In this document: positions 8,195 through 16,468 of the stretch, piece after piece
Position numbering within the stretch: position 1 is the first letter of the stretch
Layout of the letters: each line of letters opens with the position of its first letter
Assembly (NCBI RefSeq): GCF_026163695.1
Contig: NZ_JAOTID010000018.1
Location: forward strand, 1-64,000
Direction: 5' to 3'
DNA length: 64,000 bases
DNA from: Shumkonia mesophila
GTDB taxonomy: Bacteria > Pseudomonadota > Alphaproteobacteria > Rhodospirillales > Shumkoniaceae
The notes under the pieces: generated by a model
Seen by the model: only the letters and a program-made list of their open reading frames with translations
Databases searched by the model: none
Told to the model about the DNA's origin: nothing
Made by a program: the position numbers and the translations under genes

Positions 8195-9118
8195 ATGAAG
8201 CTTCCCGCCCGCGTCGTTATCGAGGACGAGGTTCTGCGCGACGGCATGCAGAACGAGCAGCGGATCTTCTCGGTCGCCGAGAAGCTGGGCATCGTGCGCG
8301 GCCTGGAAGAGGCCGGCGTGACGCGCATCCAGGTCGGTTCGTTCGTGCATCCCAAGTGGGTGCCGCAGATGGCCAATACCGACGAGGTCTTCGCGGCGCT
8401 CACGCGCACCGAGGGGGTCGTCTATACCGCGCTGATCCTCAACGACAAGGGGCTGGAACGGGCGCGCTCCGCCGGCGTTTCGCATCTCAGCATGTCGATG
8501 TCGGCCAGCGAAAGCCACAACCGCAAGAATGCCAATTGCAGCCGCGACGAGGCCAAGGTCCGGGTCCGCGACATGGTGACGCACGCCAAGGAAGCCGGCA
8601 TTACGGTCAGGGCCGGTATCCAGTCGGCCTTCGGCTGCGCCTACGACGGGGCTATCGATCCCGCGTTCGTGCTGGGGGTGGTCGAGATGTACCGCGATCT
8701 CGGTGCCGACGAGGTCAACCTCGCCGATAGCGTCGGCCTGGCCAACCCCAAGGCCGTCTACGAGATGACGGCCCGGGCCAAGGACATCCTGGGGGGCAAG
8801 GCCGAGGTGTCGCTGCATCTGCACGACACCCGCGGTTTGGGGTTGGCCAACATGGTGGCCGGGCTCGAGGGCGGGGCGACCGTTTTCGACGCCGCCCTGG
8901 GCGGTCTCGGCGGCTGCCCGTTCATTCCCGGCGCCACCGGCAACGTCGCCACCGAGGATGCCGTCTTCGCCCTGGAGGAAATGGGGGTCGCCACCGGCAT
9001 CGACTGGCGCCGTCTGGCCGCCATGGTGCCGGGGATCGAGCAGGCGGTGGGCCGCGCGCTGCCCGGCCGCATGGCCCACCTGGCGGGCGGCGCCTGCACA
9101 AGCCCGGCCAAAAATTAA
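8195..9118 (+). CDS. hydroxymethylglutaryl-CoA lyase-like aldolase
   Basis: A 307-residue TIM-barrel of the HMG-CoA lyase/DRE metallolyase superfamily. The opening EDEVLRDGMQNE carries the metal-binding Asp and substrate Arg. LHLHDTRGLGLAN supplies the two metal-binding histidines. The G-loop GGLGGCPFIPGATGNVATED retains the catalytic Cys of HMG-CoA lyases. These enzymes split a 3-hydroxyacyl-CoA (or related hydroxyacid) into acetyl-CoA and a ketoacid. ATG 8195 is preferred over 8189 because GGGGA lies six bases upstream. It is third in the GntR2-controlled operon, so its substrate probably comes from or feeds the ThDP/aldehyde dehydrogenase steps rather than leucine breakdown. Confidence 0.83.
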   Translation: MKLPARVVIEDEVLRDGMQNEQRIFSVAEKLGIVRGLEEAGVTRIQVGSFVHPKWVPQMANTDEVFAALTRTEGVVYTALILNDKGLERARSAGVSHLSMSMSASESHNRKNANCSRDEAKVRVRDMVTHAKEAGITVRAGIQSAFGCAYDGAIDPAFVLGVVEMYRDLGADEVNLADSVGLANPKAVYEMTARAKDILGGKAEVSLHLHDTRGLGLANMVAGLEGGATVFDAALGGLGGCPFIPGATGNVATEDAVFALEEMGVATGIDWRRLAAMVPGIEQAVGRALPGRMAHLAGGACTSPAKN

Positions 9119-9234
9119 CATCGTGTAGGGGTTTACCCCCAACTTGATCATGGGATGGTAAGTCGCGAACGCCATAATGGTCGTCAAGAACAGACGATTC
9201 CGCTGAACGGGATCAATGGAAGAAGGAGCAGACC

Positions 9235-10209
9235 ATGGGCCGATCCACGCCTTCGGCGGAAAAACTGGCGGCGATTGTGGCCGGCACCCGTCGTGGAGAC
9301 ATCGAGAACGCCGGCATGGTGACGTCCGGGCATCTGGCCCAAACCGCCGCGAGGCGGGGAACCGAGCCCCAGTATTCGCTGGCCCATTTGACCGTTCTCG
9401 GCTGCCCGCCGCCCGAGATGACCTACATCGCGGCCCGGGCCGGCTACGATTTCGTCAGCCCGCGCATCATCCACATGGGCCTGCCCGGCGAGAGCAACTA
9501 CGCGCTGGCCGAAAACCCCGAGATGTTGCGCCAGACCAAGCGGGCGCTGGCCGTCACCGGGCTTAAGGTGCACGACATCGAGCTGGCGCGTATCTATGAC
9601 GACATGCACGCGACCCGCTACCTGCCGGCCATGGAAGTGGCGGCCGAACTGGGGGCGCGCGCGGTACTGTCCAGCATCTGGACGACCAACCGCGGCTACG
9701 CCATCGAGAAGTTCGCCGAGGTCTGCGATCTCGCCCAGCCGTTCGGGCTGACGGTCGATCTCGAATACGTGCCCATTGCCGGGGTCAAGACGCTGGCAGG
9801 CGCCGTCGACGTGCTGCGCACCGTGAATCGCCCCAACGCCGGGCTGATGATCGACACCCATCATTTCCACCGGGCACACGACAGGGTCGAGGACCTGGAC
9901 GGCCTGCCCGCGGAATGGTTTCACTTCGCGCACCTGTGCGACGCGCCGACCGAAATGCCGGCCGACCCCGAGGAGATGACCCGCATCATGCGCGAGGGGC
10001 GTCTGTACGTGGGCGAAGGCGGTGTCGACATCGCCGGCATTCTCAATCGCCTGCCGCCGATGGTCTATTCGATTGAACTGCCGAACCTCGCTCGGGTCAG
10101 GGAAATGGGCTACGCCGAACACGCGTTCCGTTGCCTGGAATCGGCGAAGGCCTATGCGGCGGCGAAGTTCAGCAGAATCGACGAAACGTCCTACCGCCTC
10201 AAGAACTGA
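9235..10209 (+). CDS. TIM-barrel sugar phosphate isomerase-like protein (candidate 3-dehydroshikimate dehydratase)
   Basis: A 324-residue member of the xylose isomerase-like TIM-barrel family. The metal ligands expected for the fold are visible: Glu177 (VDLEYVP), Asp207 (MIDTHHFHR), His233 (FAHLCDAP) and Glu281 (YSIELPN). 3-dehydroshikimate dehydratases of the AsbF/QuiC type belong to this family. The next genes are aroQ and a shikimate/quinate dehydrogenase, which would supply dehydroshikimate, and the window also holds a complete protocatechuate pathway. That is why I favour a dehydratase making protocatechuate. The first ~47 residues are an unusual extension before the barrel. The ATG at 9235 has GAAGGAG upstream. 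Another isomerase/epimerase activity remains possible. Confidence 0.65.
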   Translation: MGRSTPSAEKLAAIVAGTRRGDIENAGMVTSGHLAQTAARRGTEPQYSLAHLTVLGCPPPEMTYIAARAGYDFVSPRIIHMGLPGESNYALAENPEMLRQTKRALAVTGLKVHDIELARIYDDMHATRYLPAMEVAAELGARAVLSSIWTTNRGYAIEKFAEVCDLAQPFGLTVDLEYVPIAGVKTLAGAVDVLRTVNRPNAGLMIDTHHFHRAHDRVEDLDGLPAEWFHFAHLCDAPTEMPADPEEMTRIMREGRLYVGEGGVDIAGILNRLPPMVYSIELPNLARVREMGYAEHAFRCLESAKAYAAAKFSRIDETSYRLKN

Positions 10210-10323
10210 TCGACGACGCAATTTGGCGACCCTCCTTCCGGGGCTGCACGGCGTCGAGGAACGATGCCGCCCCCGGGCAAAAGGCCGCAATCCATATCTG
10301 GACCCACCGAGAGGGAACATTCC

Positions 10324-10770
10324 ATGAGCCGATCCATTCTGGTTCTCAACGGACCGAACCTGAACCTGTTGGGAACACGCCAGCCGGAAGTCTATGGCCG
10401 CACCACGCTTGCCGACGTCGAGCGCGACTGCCAGGCGAAGGGCAAGGCCCTCGGCGTCGACATCGACTTCCGCCAAAGCAACCATGAAGGCACGCTGGTC
10501 GACTGGATTCACGAGGCCAAGGGCCGGCACGCCGGCATCGTCATCAACGCGGGCGCCTACACCCACACCTCGGTCGCCATCATGGACGCCATTGCCAGCG
10601 TCGAGCTGCCGGTGATCGAAGTCCACATCTCGAACATCCACAAGCGCGAGCCGTTCCGCCACCTCTCCTACATTTCCAAGGTGTCGGTGGGCATGATCTG
10701 CGGGCTCGGCCCGATCGGCTACCTGCTGGCGCTCGAAGGCCTGGTCGATCATCTGGCGGCCAGGAAATAG
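10324..10770 (+). CDS. aroQ: type II 3-dehydroquinate dehydratase
   Basis: A 148-residue type II dehydroquinase with the full set of active-site features: [12 protein letters not shown] at the start, the catalytic Tyr24 (EVYG), [12 protein letters not shown] with His81, and [15 protein letters not shown] with His101. It interconverts 3-dehydroquinate and 3-dehydroshikimate. Length is normal for the family. It is followed 7 bp later by a shikimate/quinate dehydrogenase and preceded by a putative dehydroshikimate dehydratase, so this copy is more likely catabolic (quinate use, also called quiB) than biosynthetic. The upstream 114 bp has GAGAGGGAAC near the start codon. Confidence 0.93.
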   Translation: MSRSILVLNGPNLNLLGTRQPEVYGRTTLADVERDCQAKGKALGVDIDFRQSNHEGTLVDWIHEAKGRHAGIVINAGAYTHTSVAIMDAIASVELPVIEVHISNIHKREPFRHLSYISKVSVGMICGLGPIGYLLALEGLVDHLAARK

Positions 10771-10777
10771 GGGGCGA

Positions 10778-11614
10778 ATGGTGCCGGAAAGTCATCTGTC
10801 GCCCGCCCTGGCGGGTATGCGAAAACCAATCCAGGGCTCGACCATCCTGACGGGAACCATCGCCGATCCCGTCGCCCATGTCCAAGCGCCGGAATCGATG
10901 GGGGCGTGGTTCGCCGAACGCGGCATCGATGCCGTGTGGCTGCCGTTCCACGTTCGGCCCGAGGGCCTGGCGGCCTTCGTCGAGGGGGCGCGCGCGCTCG
11001 TCAACCTGGCCGGCTTCACGGTGACCATGCCGCACAAGCAGGCCATCGTCCCGCTGCTCGACGAGGTCAGCCCGCGGGTCGGCCGCTGCGGGGCCGCCAA
11101 CCTCATCCGGCGCGAGGCCAACGGGCGACTCATCGGCGACATCGCCGACGGAATCGGCTTCGTTGCCGGCCTTCGCGACAGCGGGGTGGCGATCGCCGGG
11201 CGTACGGTTGGGCTCATGGGCGCGGGCGGCGCCGGGACCGCCATCGCCTGGGCCCTCGCCGAGGAAAATCCGGCGGCGCTTGCCATCGCCGACCTCGATG
11301 GCGCGCGCCTGGACCGCCTGACCGCCGACATCGCCGCCGCCTTCCCGAACGTCAGCGTCAGCCGCGGCTGGCCCGACCTCCGCGCGTTTGACATCGCCGT
11401 CAACGCCACGCCCTCCGGCTTGCACGCGGGCGACCCGTTGCCCTTCGAGCCCGGCGATCTGCGCCGCAACGCCACGGTGGTGGAAATCATCATGAAGCCG
11501 CCGGTCACTCCGCTGATGGCCCGGGCCGCCGCGCTTGGCATGAAAGTCGTCCCCGGCCAGCGCATGCTCGACGGCCAACTGGCCATCTACGCCCAATACC
11601 TTGGCCTGGCCTGA
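10778..11614 (+). CDS. shikimate/quinate dehydrogenase
   Basis: A 278-residue AroE-family oxidoreductase. The catalytic pair is intact: Lys87 in TVTMPHKQ and Asp124 in GDIADGIGF, with Asn108 in GAANLI. The Rossmann loop GAGGAG lies at about 148-153, and the C-terminal GMKVVPGQRMLDGQ motif is present. It reduces 3-dehydroshikimate or oxidises shikimate/quinate with a nicotinamide cofactor. ALAIADLD, with Asp after the second strand, hints at NAD rather than NADP preference, in line with a catabolic role. It is tightly coupled to aroQ. Compare the paralogue at 2910-3821, in which the catalytic residues are lost. Confidence 0.87.
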   Translation: MVPESHLSPALAGMRKPIQGSTILTGTIADPVAHVQAPESMGAWFAERGIDAVWLPFHVRPEGLAAFVEGARALVNLAGFTVTMPHKQAIVPLLDEVSPRVGRCGAANLIRREANGRLIGDIADGIGFVAGLRDSGVAIAGRTVGLMGAGGAGTAIAWALAEENPAALAIADLDGARLDRLTADIAAAFPNVSVSRGWPDLRAFDIAVNATPSGLHAGDPLPFEPGDLRRNATVVEIIMKPPVTPLMARAAALGMKVVPGQRMLDGQLAIYAQYLGLA

Positions 11615-11640
11615 GGCCGTTCCGGCAAGAAAGGCGTGGA

Positions 11641-11682
11641 CCTGCCTTCGCCGAAGCGAAGCTCCGGCTTCGCGCAGGCAGG
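11641..11682. repeat. REP-type palindrome, copy 1
   Basis: The outer arms CCTGCC and GGCAGG enclose inner arms CGAAGCGAAGC/GGCTTCGCG, forming a long hairpin. Two other copies are at 26905-26949 and, inverted, 63402-63443. Confidence 0.8.
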
Positions 11683-11697
11683 TGCCCGGAACAAGTC

Positions 11698-11856
11698 CAC
11701 GGCTGTCCGGTTTAAATTTTTCCGCCATCATGACGAGTTTTTCAGATATCCAACACTCTCCCAAATCGTCATGCCCGCAACAAGTCCGGCCATGACGATA
11801 AAAAGGAGAATTGTCGCTCTGCCATGCAATCCTAATCCTTAAACCGGACAGCCGTG
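11698..11856. mobile_element. MITE-like element with 18-bp terminal inverted repeats
   Basis: CACGGCTGTCCGGTTTAA at 11698-11715 is repeated exactly as its reverse complement at 11839-11856. The 159-bp unit has an A/T-rich interior (GC content lower than its surroundings) and no coding capacity. The flanking AACAAGT-like sequences on both sides may be a target duplication or part of another repeat. No second copy is visible in the window. Confidence 0.55.
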
Positions 11857-12032
11857 CAACAAGTGCGGCCATGACGCGTGGGGGGCGGGCCGGATACCCG
11901 CCCTTTTCCGTGATGCCCGGACTTGTTGCGGGCATCAACGACTTCCCTTGACGGGAGTTAACATCGACGCTCTGTATTTCCAAACCCCACACAAAATGTT
12001 AATTTTCTCGCAAACCAAGGGGAGGCGGCGGC

Positions 12033-12941
12033 GTGCTGACTTTGCGGCAGATCGAGGTGATCCGGGCGATCATGGTGGCCGGCACCGTGAACGGCGCGGC
12101 ACAACTCCTCAACGTCTCGGCACCGGGCGTCAGCCGGGTCATGAAGCACGCCGAAAACGTCCTCGGGATGCGCCTTTTTTCGCGCCGCCACGGCCGCTTC
12201 ATCCCGACCGCCGAGGCCAAGGGCATCGTCGATCAGGTCAACGACATCTACCGCAAGGTCGAGAACCTTCAGTTCTCCATCGATTCGCTTAAGCGCGGCG
12301 CCGCCTCGGTATTCTCGTTCGCCTCGGTCCCCAGCATCTCGCAGTTCGTGATGCCCAGGGCCGTCAAGCGTCTGAGCCAGAAATACCCCGACCTGGTAAT
12401 GAACATCGACATCCTGAAGATCGAGGAAGCCATCGACTACCTGCTGTTCCGGCGCGGCGAGCTGGTGGCCATGAGCTATCGCCTCGACCACCCGGGCATG
12501 GTCTTCCATCCCCTGGCCAAGGGCGAGCTGGTGGCCATCGTCGCGGAAGAGCATCCGCTGGCGGCGCGCTCGGAGGTATCGGTCGGCGAGTTGGCGCATT
12601 TCCCCTTGATCGGCATCGATGCCGGCGATCCCTACGGCAACATCATCGCCCGGGCGTTCACCGGCAACGGCCATCCCTTCGAGCTTTCCATCAAGGCGCG
12701 CTTCGCCTACACCGTGCTTTCCCTGGTGCGCCAGAACCTGGGGATCGCCGTCATCGACGAATTCTCGGTCGCGGCGCCGACGATTCCGGGGATCGTCCGG
12801 CTGCCGATCATCGAGCCCACGGAAATCCACGCTTATGCCGCGGTCAATGCCGACGTTCCCGAATCGCTGTTCGCCGAGGACACGATCCGCATCCTGCGGG
12901 AAGAAATGGTGGCGTCCGTCCGCAATCGGGCGTGGCGTTGA
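12033..12941 (+). CDS. LysR-family transcriptional regulator
   Basis: A 302-residue LysR regulator. The N-terminal helix-turn-helix spans about residues 3-60 (TLRQIEVIRAIMVAGTVNGA, SAPGVSRVMKHAENVLG), followed by the linker helix and a two-lobed periplasmic-binding-protein-like effector domain. The GTG at 12033 follows AGGGGAGGCGGC. It lies 286 bp upstream of a TctC gene in the same orientation, so it probably controls the TTT operon 13228-16341. Tandem arrangement with its target is less common than divergent arrangement. TTAACATCG in its own upstream region also occurs at 9115-9123, after the aldolase gene. Confidence 0.88.
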   Translation: MLTLRQIEVIRAIMVAGTVNGAAQLLNVSAPGVSRVMKHAENVLGMRLFSRRHGRFIPTAEAKGIVDQVNDIYRKVENLQFSIDSLKRGAASVFSFASVPSISQFVMPRAVKRLSQKYPDLVMNIDILKIEEAIDYLLFRRGELVAMSYRLDHPGMVFHPLAKGELVAIVAEEHPLAARSEVSVGELAHFPLIGIDAGDPYGNIIARAFTGNGHPFELSIKARFAYTVLSLVRQNLGIAVIDEFSVAAPTIPGIVRLPIIEPTEIHAYAAVNADVPESLFAEDTIRILREEMVASVRNRAWR

Positions 12942-13227
12942 AAAATTAACCGCAGGGCAAGGGTTTGCGTCGAATCGTTAATTGACGTTATTTTCCGGGG
13001 GGCGAATACTGATTTCGCCGATCGGCCCGAATGGCCGGCCGCGCCGACATTCCGTCGAAAGGGATTTAGCCAATCCGCATCGGGGAGGAGGAGGTCCAGA
13101 TCCGCTAGCCGACACGCCGCCGGCCCTGCCGTCGGCGACAACCATTCAACAAAAAAATTCAATAAAGATAAGGCTCTAACGGCCACCGCATCCCCGACGG
13201 GCATTACGTTGGAAACAGGGAGCTGAC

Positions 13228-14232
13228 ATGCATACCAAACATCTCATCGGGGCCGTTGCGGCCCTGTCCATGACCTTTGCGGCGGGCGCCGGAATGGCCG
13301 CCGATTTCCCGACCAAGGATTTGCAGGGCGTCATCATGTGGGGCGCCGGCGGCGCCACCGACGTCGTGGCGCGCGCGGTGACCCCGCTGGCCGAGAAGGC
13401 GCTCGGCAAGTCGATCGTGCTGACCAACAAGACCGGCGGCACCGGAGCGATCGCCACCGCCTACGTGCGCTCGCGCCCGTCGGACGGCTACACCATGCTC
13501 TACGGCGCCGAGAACCCGCAGATGTACAAGGTTCTGGGCCTGGCCGAGATCGACTATGACAACTACTACGCCGTCAACGTGCTGGCCCGCGGCGTTGCCG
13601 TGGTCGTGGTCAATGCGGATTCGCCGTGGAAGACCTTCAAGGATCTGGTCGCCGACGTGCAGAAGCGGCCCGGCCAGGTGAAGATGGGCACCACCGGCGT
13701 CGGTGGCCTGCCGCATACCGTGGGCTCGATGCTGAAAACGGTGATCAAGTTCGACGTCACCGCCGTGCCGTTCGACGGCGAGGGCCCCGGCATCACCGCC
13801 CTTCTCGGCAACCATATCGAATTCATCCCGGTCGGCATCGGCGCGGCGGCCGAGCATGTGAAGTCCGGCCGCGTGCGGGCGCTTTCGGTGGTCAACGACC
13901 AGCCCGTCGCCTCGATGCCCGGCGTTCCCCCGATCGTTGCCGACTTTCCGGCCTTCGGCAAATACCTGCCGTGGGGGCCGTTCTATGGCGTGTTCATCAA
14001 CCGCGACACCCCCGACGCCGCCAAGACGGCGCTGACCGCCGCCTTCAAGAAGGCGGCCGACGATCCCAAGTTCGCCGAGATGATGCAAAGCCGCGGCAAC
14101 GTCATGATGAACATCTCGGGCGCCGAGGCCGACAAGTTCCTGACCAAGTGGCGCTCGGTCAGCTCGTGGATCCTGCAGGACGCCGGAGTCACCAAGGAAT
14201 CGCCCGAGAAGTTCGGCATTCCTAAGCCCTGA
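13228..14232 (+). CDS. TTT transporter substrate-binding protein (TctC), system 1
   Basis: A 334-residue periplasmic Bug/TctC-family protein. A signal peptide spans about residues 1-24 (MHTKHLIGAVAALSMTFAAG...MAAD). The mature protein opens with FPTKDLQGVIMWGAGGATD, a variant of the usual VPYAAGGSTD loop, and has the RSRPSDGYTMLYG motif. It captures small carboxylates for the TctBA permease. It is the first gene of the tctCBA operon. A strong hairpin follows at 14249-14273, consistent with making more binding protein than permease. Confidence 0.9.
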   Translation: MHTKHLIGAVAALSMTFAAGAGMAADFPTKDLQGVIMWGAGGATDVVARAVTPLAEKALGKSIVLTNKTGGTGAIATAYVRSRPSDGYTMLYGAENPQMYKVLGLAEIDYDNYYAVNVLARGVAVVVVNADSPWKTFKDLVADVQKRPGQVKMGTTGVGGLPHTVGSMLKTVIKFDVTAVPFDGEGPGITALLGNHIEFIPVGIGAAAEHVKSGRVRALSVVNDQPVASMPGVPPIVADFPAFGKYLPWGPFYGVFINRDTPDAAKTALTAAFKKAADDPKFAEMMQSRGNVMMNISGAEADKFLTKWRSVSSWILQDAGVTKESPEKFGIPKP

Positions 14233-14248
14233 ACCCAATTTCCGGCCC

Positions 14249-14273
14249 GGGCCCCGGAACCTTTCCGGGGCCC
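14249..14273 (+). terminator. strong hairpin between tctC and tctB (attenuator/mRNA stabiliser)
   Basis: An 11-bp perfect stem (GGGCCCCGGAA with TTCCGGGGCCC) closes a 3-nt loop and is followed by CCATTTTT. It looks like a partial intrinsic terminator inside the operon that lowers tctBA expression relative to tctC. The second TTT operon has a hairpin at the same place. Confidence 0.65.
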
Positions 14274-14312
14274 CCATTTTTCGTCGATAAAAAAGACAGG
14301 GAATATCGCGGC

Positions 14313-14819
14313 ATGCGGCGGCTTCTCCCCGGGGAAACGGCATTCGGCTATCTGATGCTGGCCTTCAGCCTGTTCCTGCTCTACCAGACCTACAAGATCG
14401 CGGGCTTTTCCAGTATCAGTTCGGGTGGCGCCTATCCGATGTTCGCCGCCGCCCTGATGGTGGTTTCCTGCCTCGTCATCGTGCTGCGCAACCGCCGCTC
14501 GCCCAAGGTCGAGGCGGCCGGCCCGGCTGGGGAATGGCACCGCTTCCGCAAAGAAGTGGCGCCGCCCTACCCGTTGATCGGCTACGTCGTCATCATGGTC
14601 CTCTACATGGTGCTGATGGAGCCCCTGGGCTTCAATATCAGCTCCTTCCTCTTCCTGTTCGGTTCCTTCGCCTATCTCTATCGCCGGGGCATCTGGCTGG
14701 CGCTGGGCTTAAGCCTTGGCTCCGTGGTCGTCATCTACGTCGTCTTCCGCCTGGTCTTCCGCGTCATCCTGCCGGAAGCCGAATGGCTGGATCTCGGCTT
14801 CCTCGGGCTGGGAGGCTGA
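14313..14819 (+). CDS. TTT transporter small permease (TctB), system 1
   Basis: A 168-residue membrane protein with four hydrophobic segments (about residues 12-30, 40-60, 85-105 and 115-150), the pattern of the TctB family. It forms the small membrane subunit with TctA. It lies between tctC and tctA, and its stop codon abuts the tctA start. Sequence conservation in this family is low, so the call rests on topology and operon position. Confidence 0.85.
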   Translation: MRRLLPGETAFGYLMLAFSLFLLYQTYKIAGFSSISSGGAYPMFAAALMVVSCLVIVLRNRRSPKVEAAGPAGEWHRFRKEVAPPYPLIGYVVIMVLYMVLMEPLGFNISSFLFLFGSFAYLYRRGIWLALGLSLGSVVVIYVVFRLVFRVILPEAEWLDLGFLGLGG

Positions 14820-14820
14820 G

Positions 14821-16341
14821 ATGGAACAGTCGCTTGCCTACTTCATGCTGGCGTGGACGGACCCCTACCTGATTTTTCTCACCGCGGCGGGCACCTTCGC
14901 CGGCATCTATGTCGGGGTCATCCCCGGCCTTTCCGTCACCATGGCGGTGTCGATCCTGATTTCCTTCACCTTCACCTGGGACGTCAACGAGGCGCTCGCC
15001 GTGATGGCCGGCGTCTTCCTGGGCGGCGTCTACGGCGGTTCGCGCACGGCCATCATGATCAACATCCCCGGCGCGCCGGCCGCCATCGCTGCCGGCTTCG
15101 ACGGCTATCCGTTGGCCAAGCTGGGGCTGGCCGGCATGGCCATCGGGGTCTCGACCACGGTGTCCTTCTTTGGCGCCCTCTTCGGCATCGTCATCCTGGC
15201 CTGCGCGGCGCCCATCGTCTCGGAATTCGCGCTGCTGTTCGCGCCGCGCGACTATCTGCTGCTGGCCATCCTGGGCATCCTTTTGATCGGCGCGTTGTCG
15301 GGGGAATCGCTGGCCAAGGGCATCTTCTGCGGCGTGCTCGGCGTGCTCATCGGCACGGTGGGCCTCGACCCCATTTCAGCCCAGCCGCGGCTCACCTTCG
15401 GCTCGATGTCGCTGATGGGCGGCATCCATTACGTCACCGCCATGATCGGCTTCTTCGGCGTCTCCGAGGCCCTGGTGCAGACGCTCGATCTGAAGAAGCG
15501 GATCATCAAGCAGAAGGTCGACAAGATCCTGCCGTCGTGGGGCGTCATCCTGAAGCACCTGCCGCTGTCGCTGCGCTGCTCGGCCATCGGCACCATCATC
15601 GGGGCGCTGCCGGGGACCGGCGGCGACATCGCCGCGCTGATGGCCTACGGCCACGCCGTGCGTTCGGTGAAAAAGCCGACCCGCCCCTTCGGCGAGGGCG
15701 CGGTCGAGGGCGTCATCGCCCCGGAATCGGCCTGCAGCTCGGCGGTCGGCGGCGCCTACATCCCGATGATGACGCTGGGCATCCCCGGCGACGCGGTGAC
15801 CGCGGTGCTGATCGGGGCCCTTTACATCCACGGCCTCAAGCCCGGCCCCATGCTGATGATCGAGACGCCGCATCTTTTCTGGTTCACGGTCGGCAACCTG
15901 GTGATGGCCTCGATCTTCATGCTGATCTTCGGCCTCACCGGCATCCGGGCCTTCGCCAAGATGGTCGAGATGCCGCCGGCGCTCTTGATGCCGATCATCG
16001 TCATCCTCTCGGTGGTCGGCACCTACTCGATCCAGAACAGCCTGACCGACGTCTACTGGATGCTGGCCTTCGGCGTCTTCGGCTACTTCCTCAAGACCTA
16101 CGGCTTCCAGATCGGGCCGATCATCCTGGGGGTCATCCTGGGGCCGATCATGGACATCAGCTTTAGGCGCGCCATCATCACGGTGCGCGGCGACTTGGGC
16201 GACTTCTTTCTCGACTTGGTGGTCAACCCGATCTCCCTGGTCCTGACCGCCGCCACGCTGGCCCTGCTGATCGGCCAGACCCCGACGTGGAAACGCTACG
16301 CGGCGGGGCGCAAGGCGAAGAAGGAAACGGCCGCCGGGTGA
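14821..16341 (+). CDS. TTT transporter large permease (TctA), system 1
   Basis: A 506-residue integral membrane protein with about 12 hydrophobic helices. It shows both family signatures: GVIPGLSVTMAVSILISFTF near residue 33, and the second-half equivalent GALPGTGGDIAALMAYGHAV, with GVIAPESACSSAVGGAYIP. The ATG at 14821 directly follows the tctB stop and has GGAGG upstream. It uses the ion gradient to move the substrate delivered by TctC. The substrate is unknown; a carboxylate is usual for the family. The adjacent GH88 glycosidase is on the other strand. Confidence 0.92.
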   Translation: MEQSLAYFMLAWTDPYLIFLTAAGTFAGIYVGVIPGLSVTMAVSILISFTFTWDVNEALAVMAGVFLGGVYGGSRTAIMINIPGAPAAIAAGFDGYPLAKLGLAGMAIGVSTTVSFFGALFGIVILACAAPIVSEFALLFAPRDYLLLAILGILLIGALSGESLAKGIFCGVLGVLIGTVGLDPISAQPRLTFGSMSLMGGIHYVTAMIGFFGVSEALVQTLDLKKRIIKQKVDKILPSWGVILKHLPLSLRCSAIGTIIGALPGTGGDIAALMAYGHAVRSVKKPTRPFGEGAVEGVIAPESACSSAVGGAYIPMMTLGIPGDAVTAVLIGALYIHGLKPGPMLMIETPHLFWFTVGNLVMASIFMLIFGLTGIRAFAKMVEMPPALLMPIIVILSVVGTYSIQNSLTDVYWMLAFGVFGYFLKTYGFQIGPIILGVILGPIMDISFRRAIITVRGDLGDFFLDLVVNPISLVLTAATLALLIGQTPTWKRYAAGRKAKKETAAG

Positions 16342-16361
16342 GACGCGAAGGTGCCGGCCGC

Positions 16362-16442
16362 TCTTTCCCGTCACTCCCGCGAAGGCGGGAGTCCAGGGCC
16401 CGGCTCCGCCTGGATTCCCGCTTCTGCGGGAATGACGACGGG
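16362..16442. repeat. dispersed 'CCCGC-GCGGG' hairpin repeat
   Basis: CACTCCCGCGAAGGCGGGAG and GATTCCCGCTTCTGCGGGAA are two hairpins linked by CCGGCTCCGCC. It lies between convergent genes. A degenerate relative is at about 60950-61030. Confidence 0.65.
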
Positions 16443-16468
16443 AGTGAGCGATCGAAGGATGACCGCTT

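Larger units (their letters stand above)
11615..12032. other. repeat-rich gene-free region
   Basis: This 418-bp space between the dehydrogenase and a LysR gene holds a REP-type hairpin (11641-11682), a 159-bp element bounded by 18-bp inverted repeats (11698-11856) and a further dispersed repeat (about 11858-11940). The last 90 bp are A/T-richer and contain TTAACATCG (11958-11966) and ATGTTAA (11996-12002), possible LysR half-sites. Confidence 0.7.
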
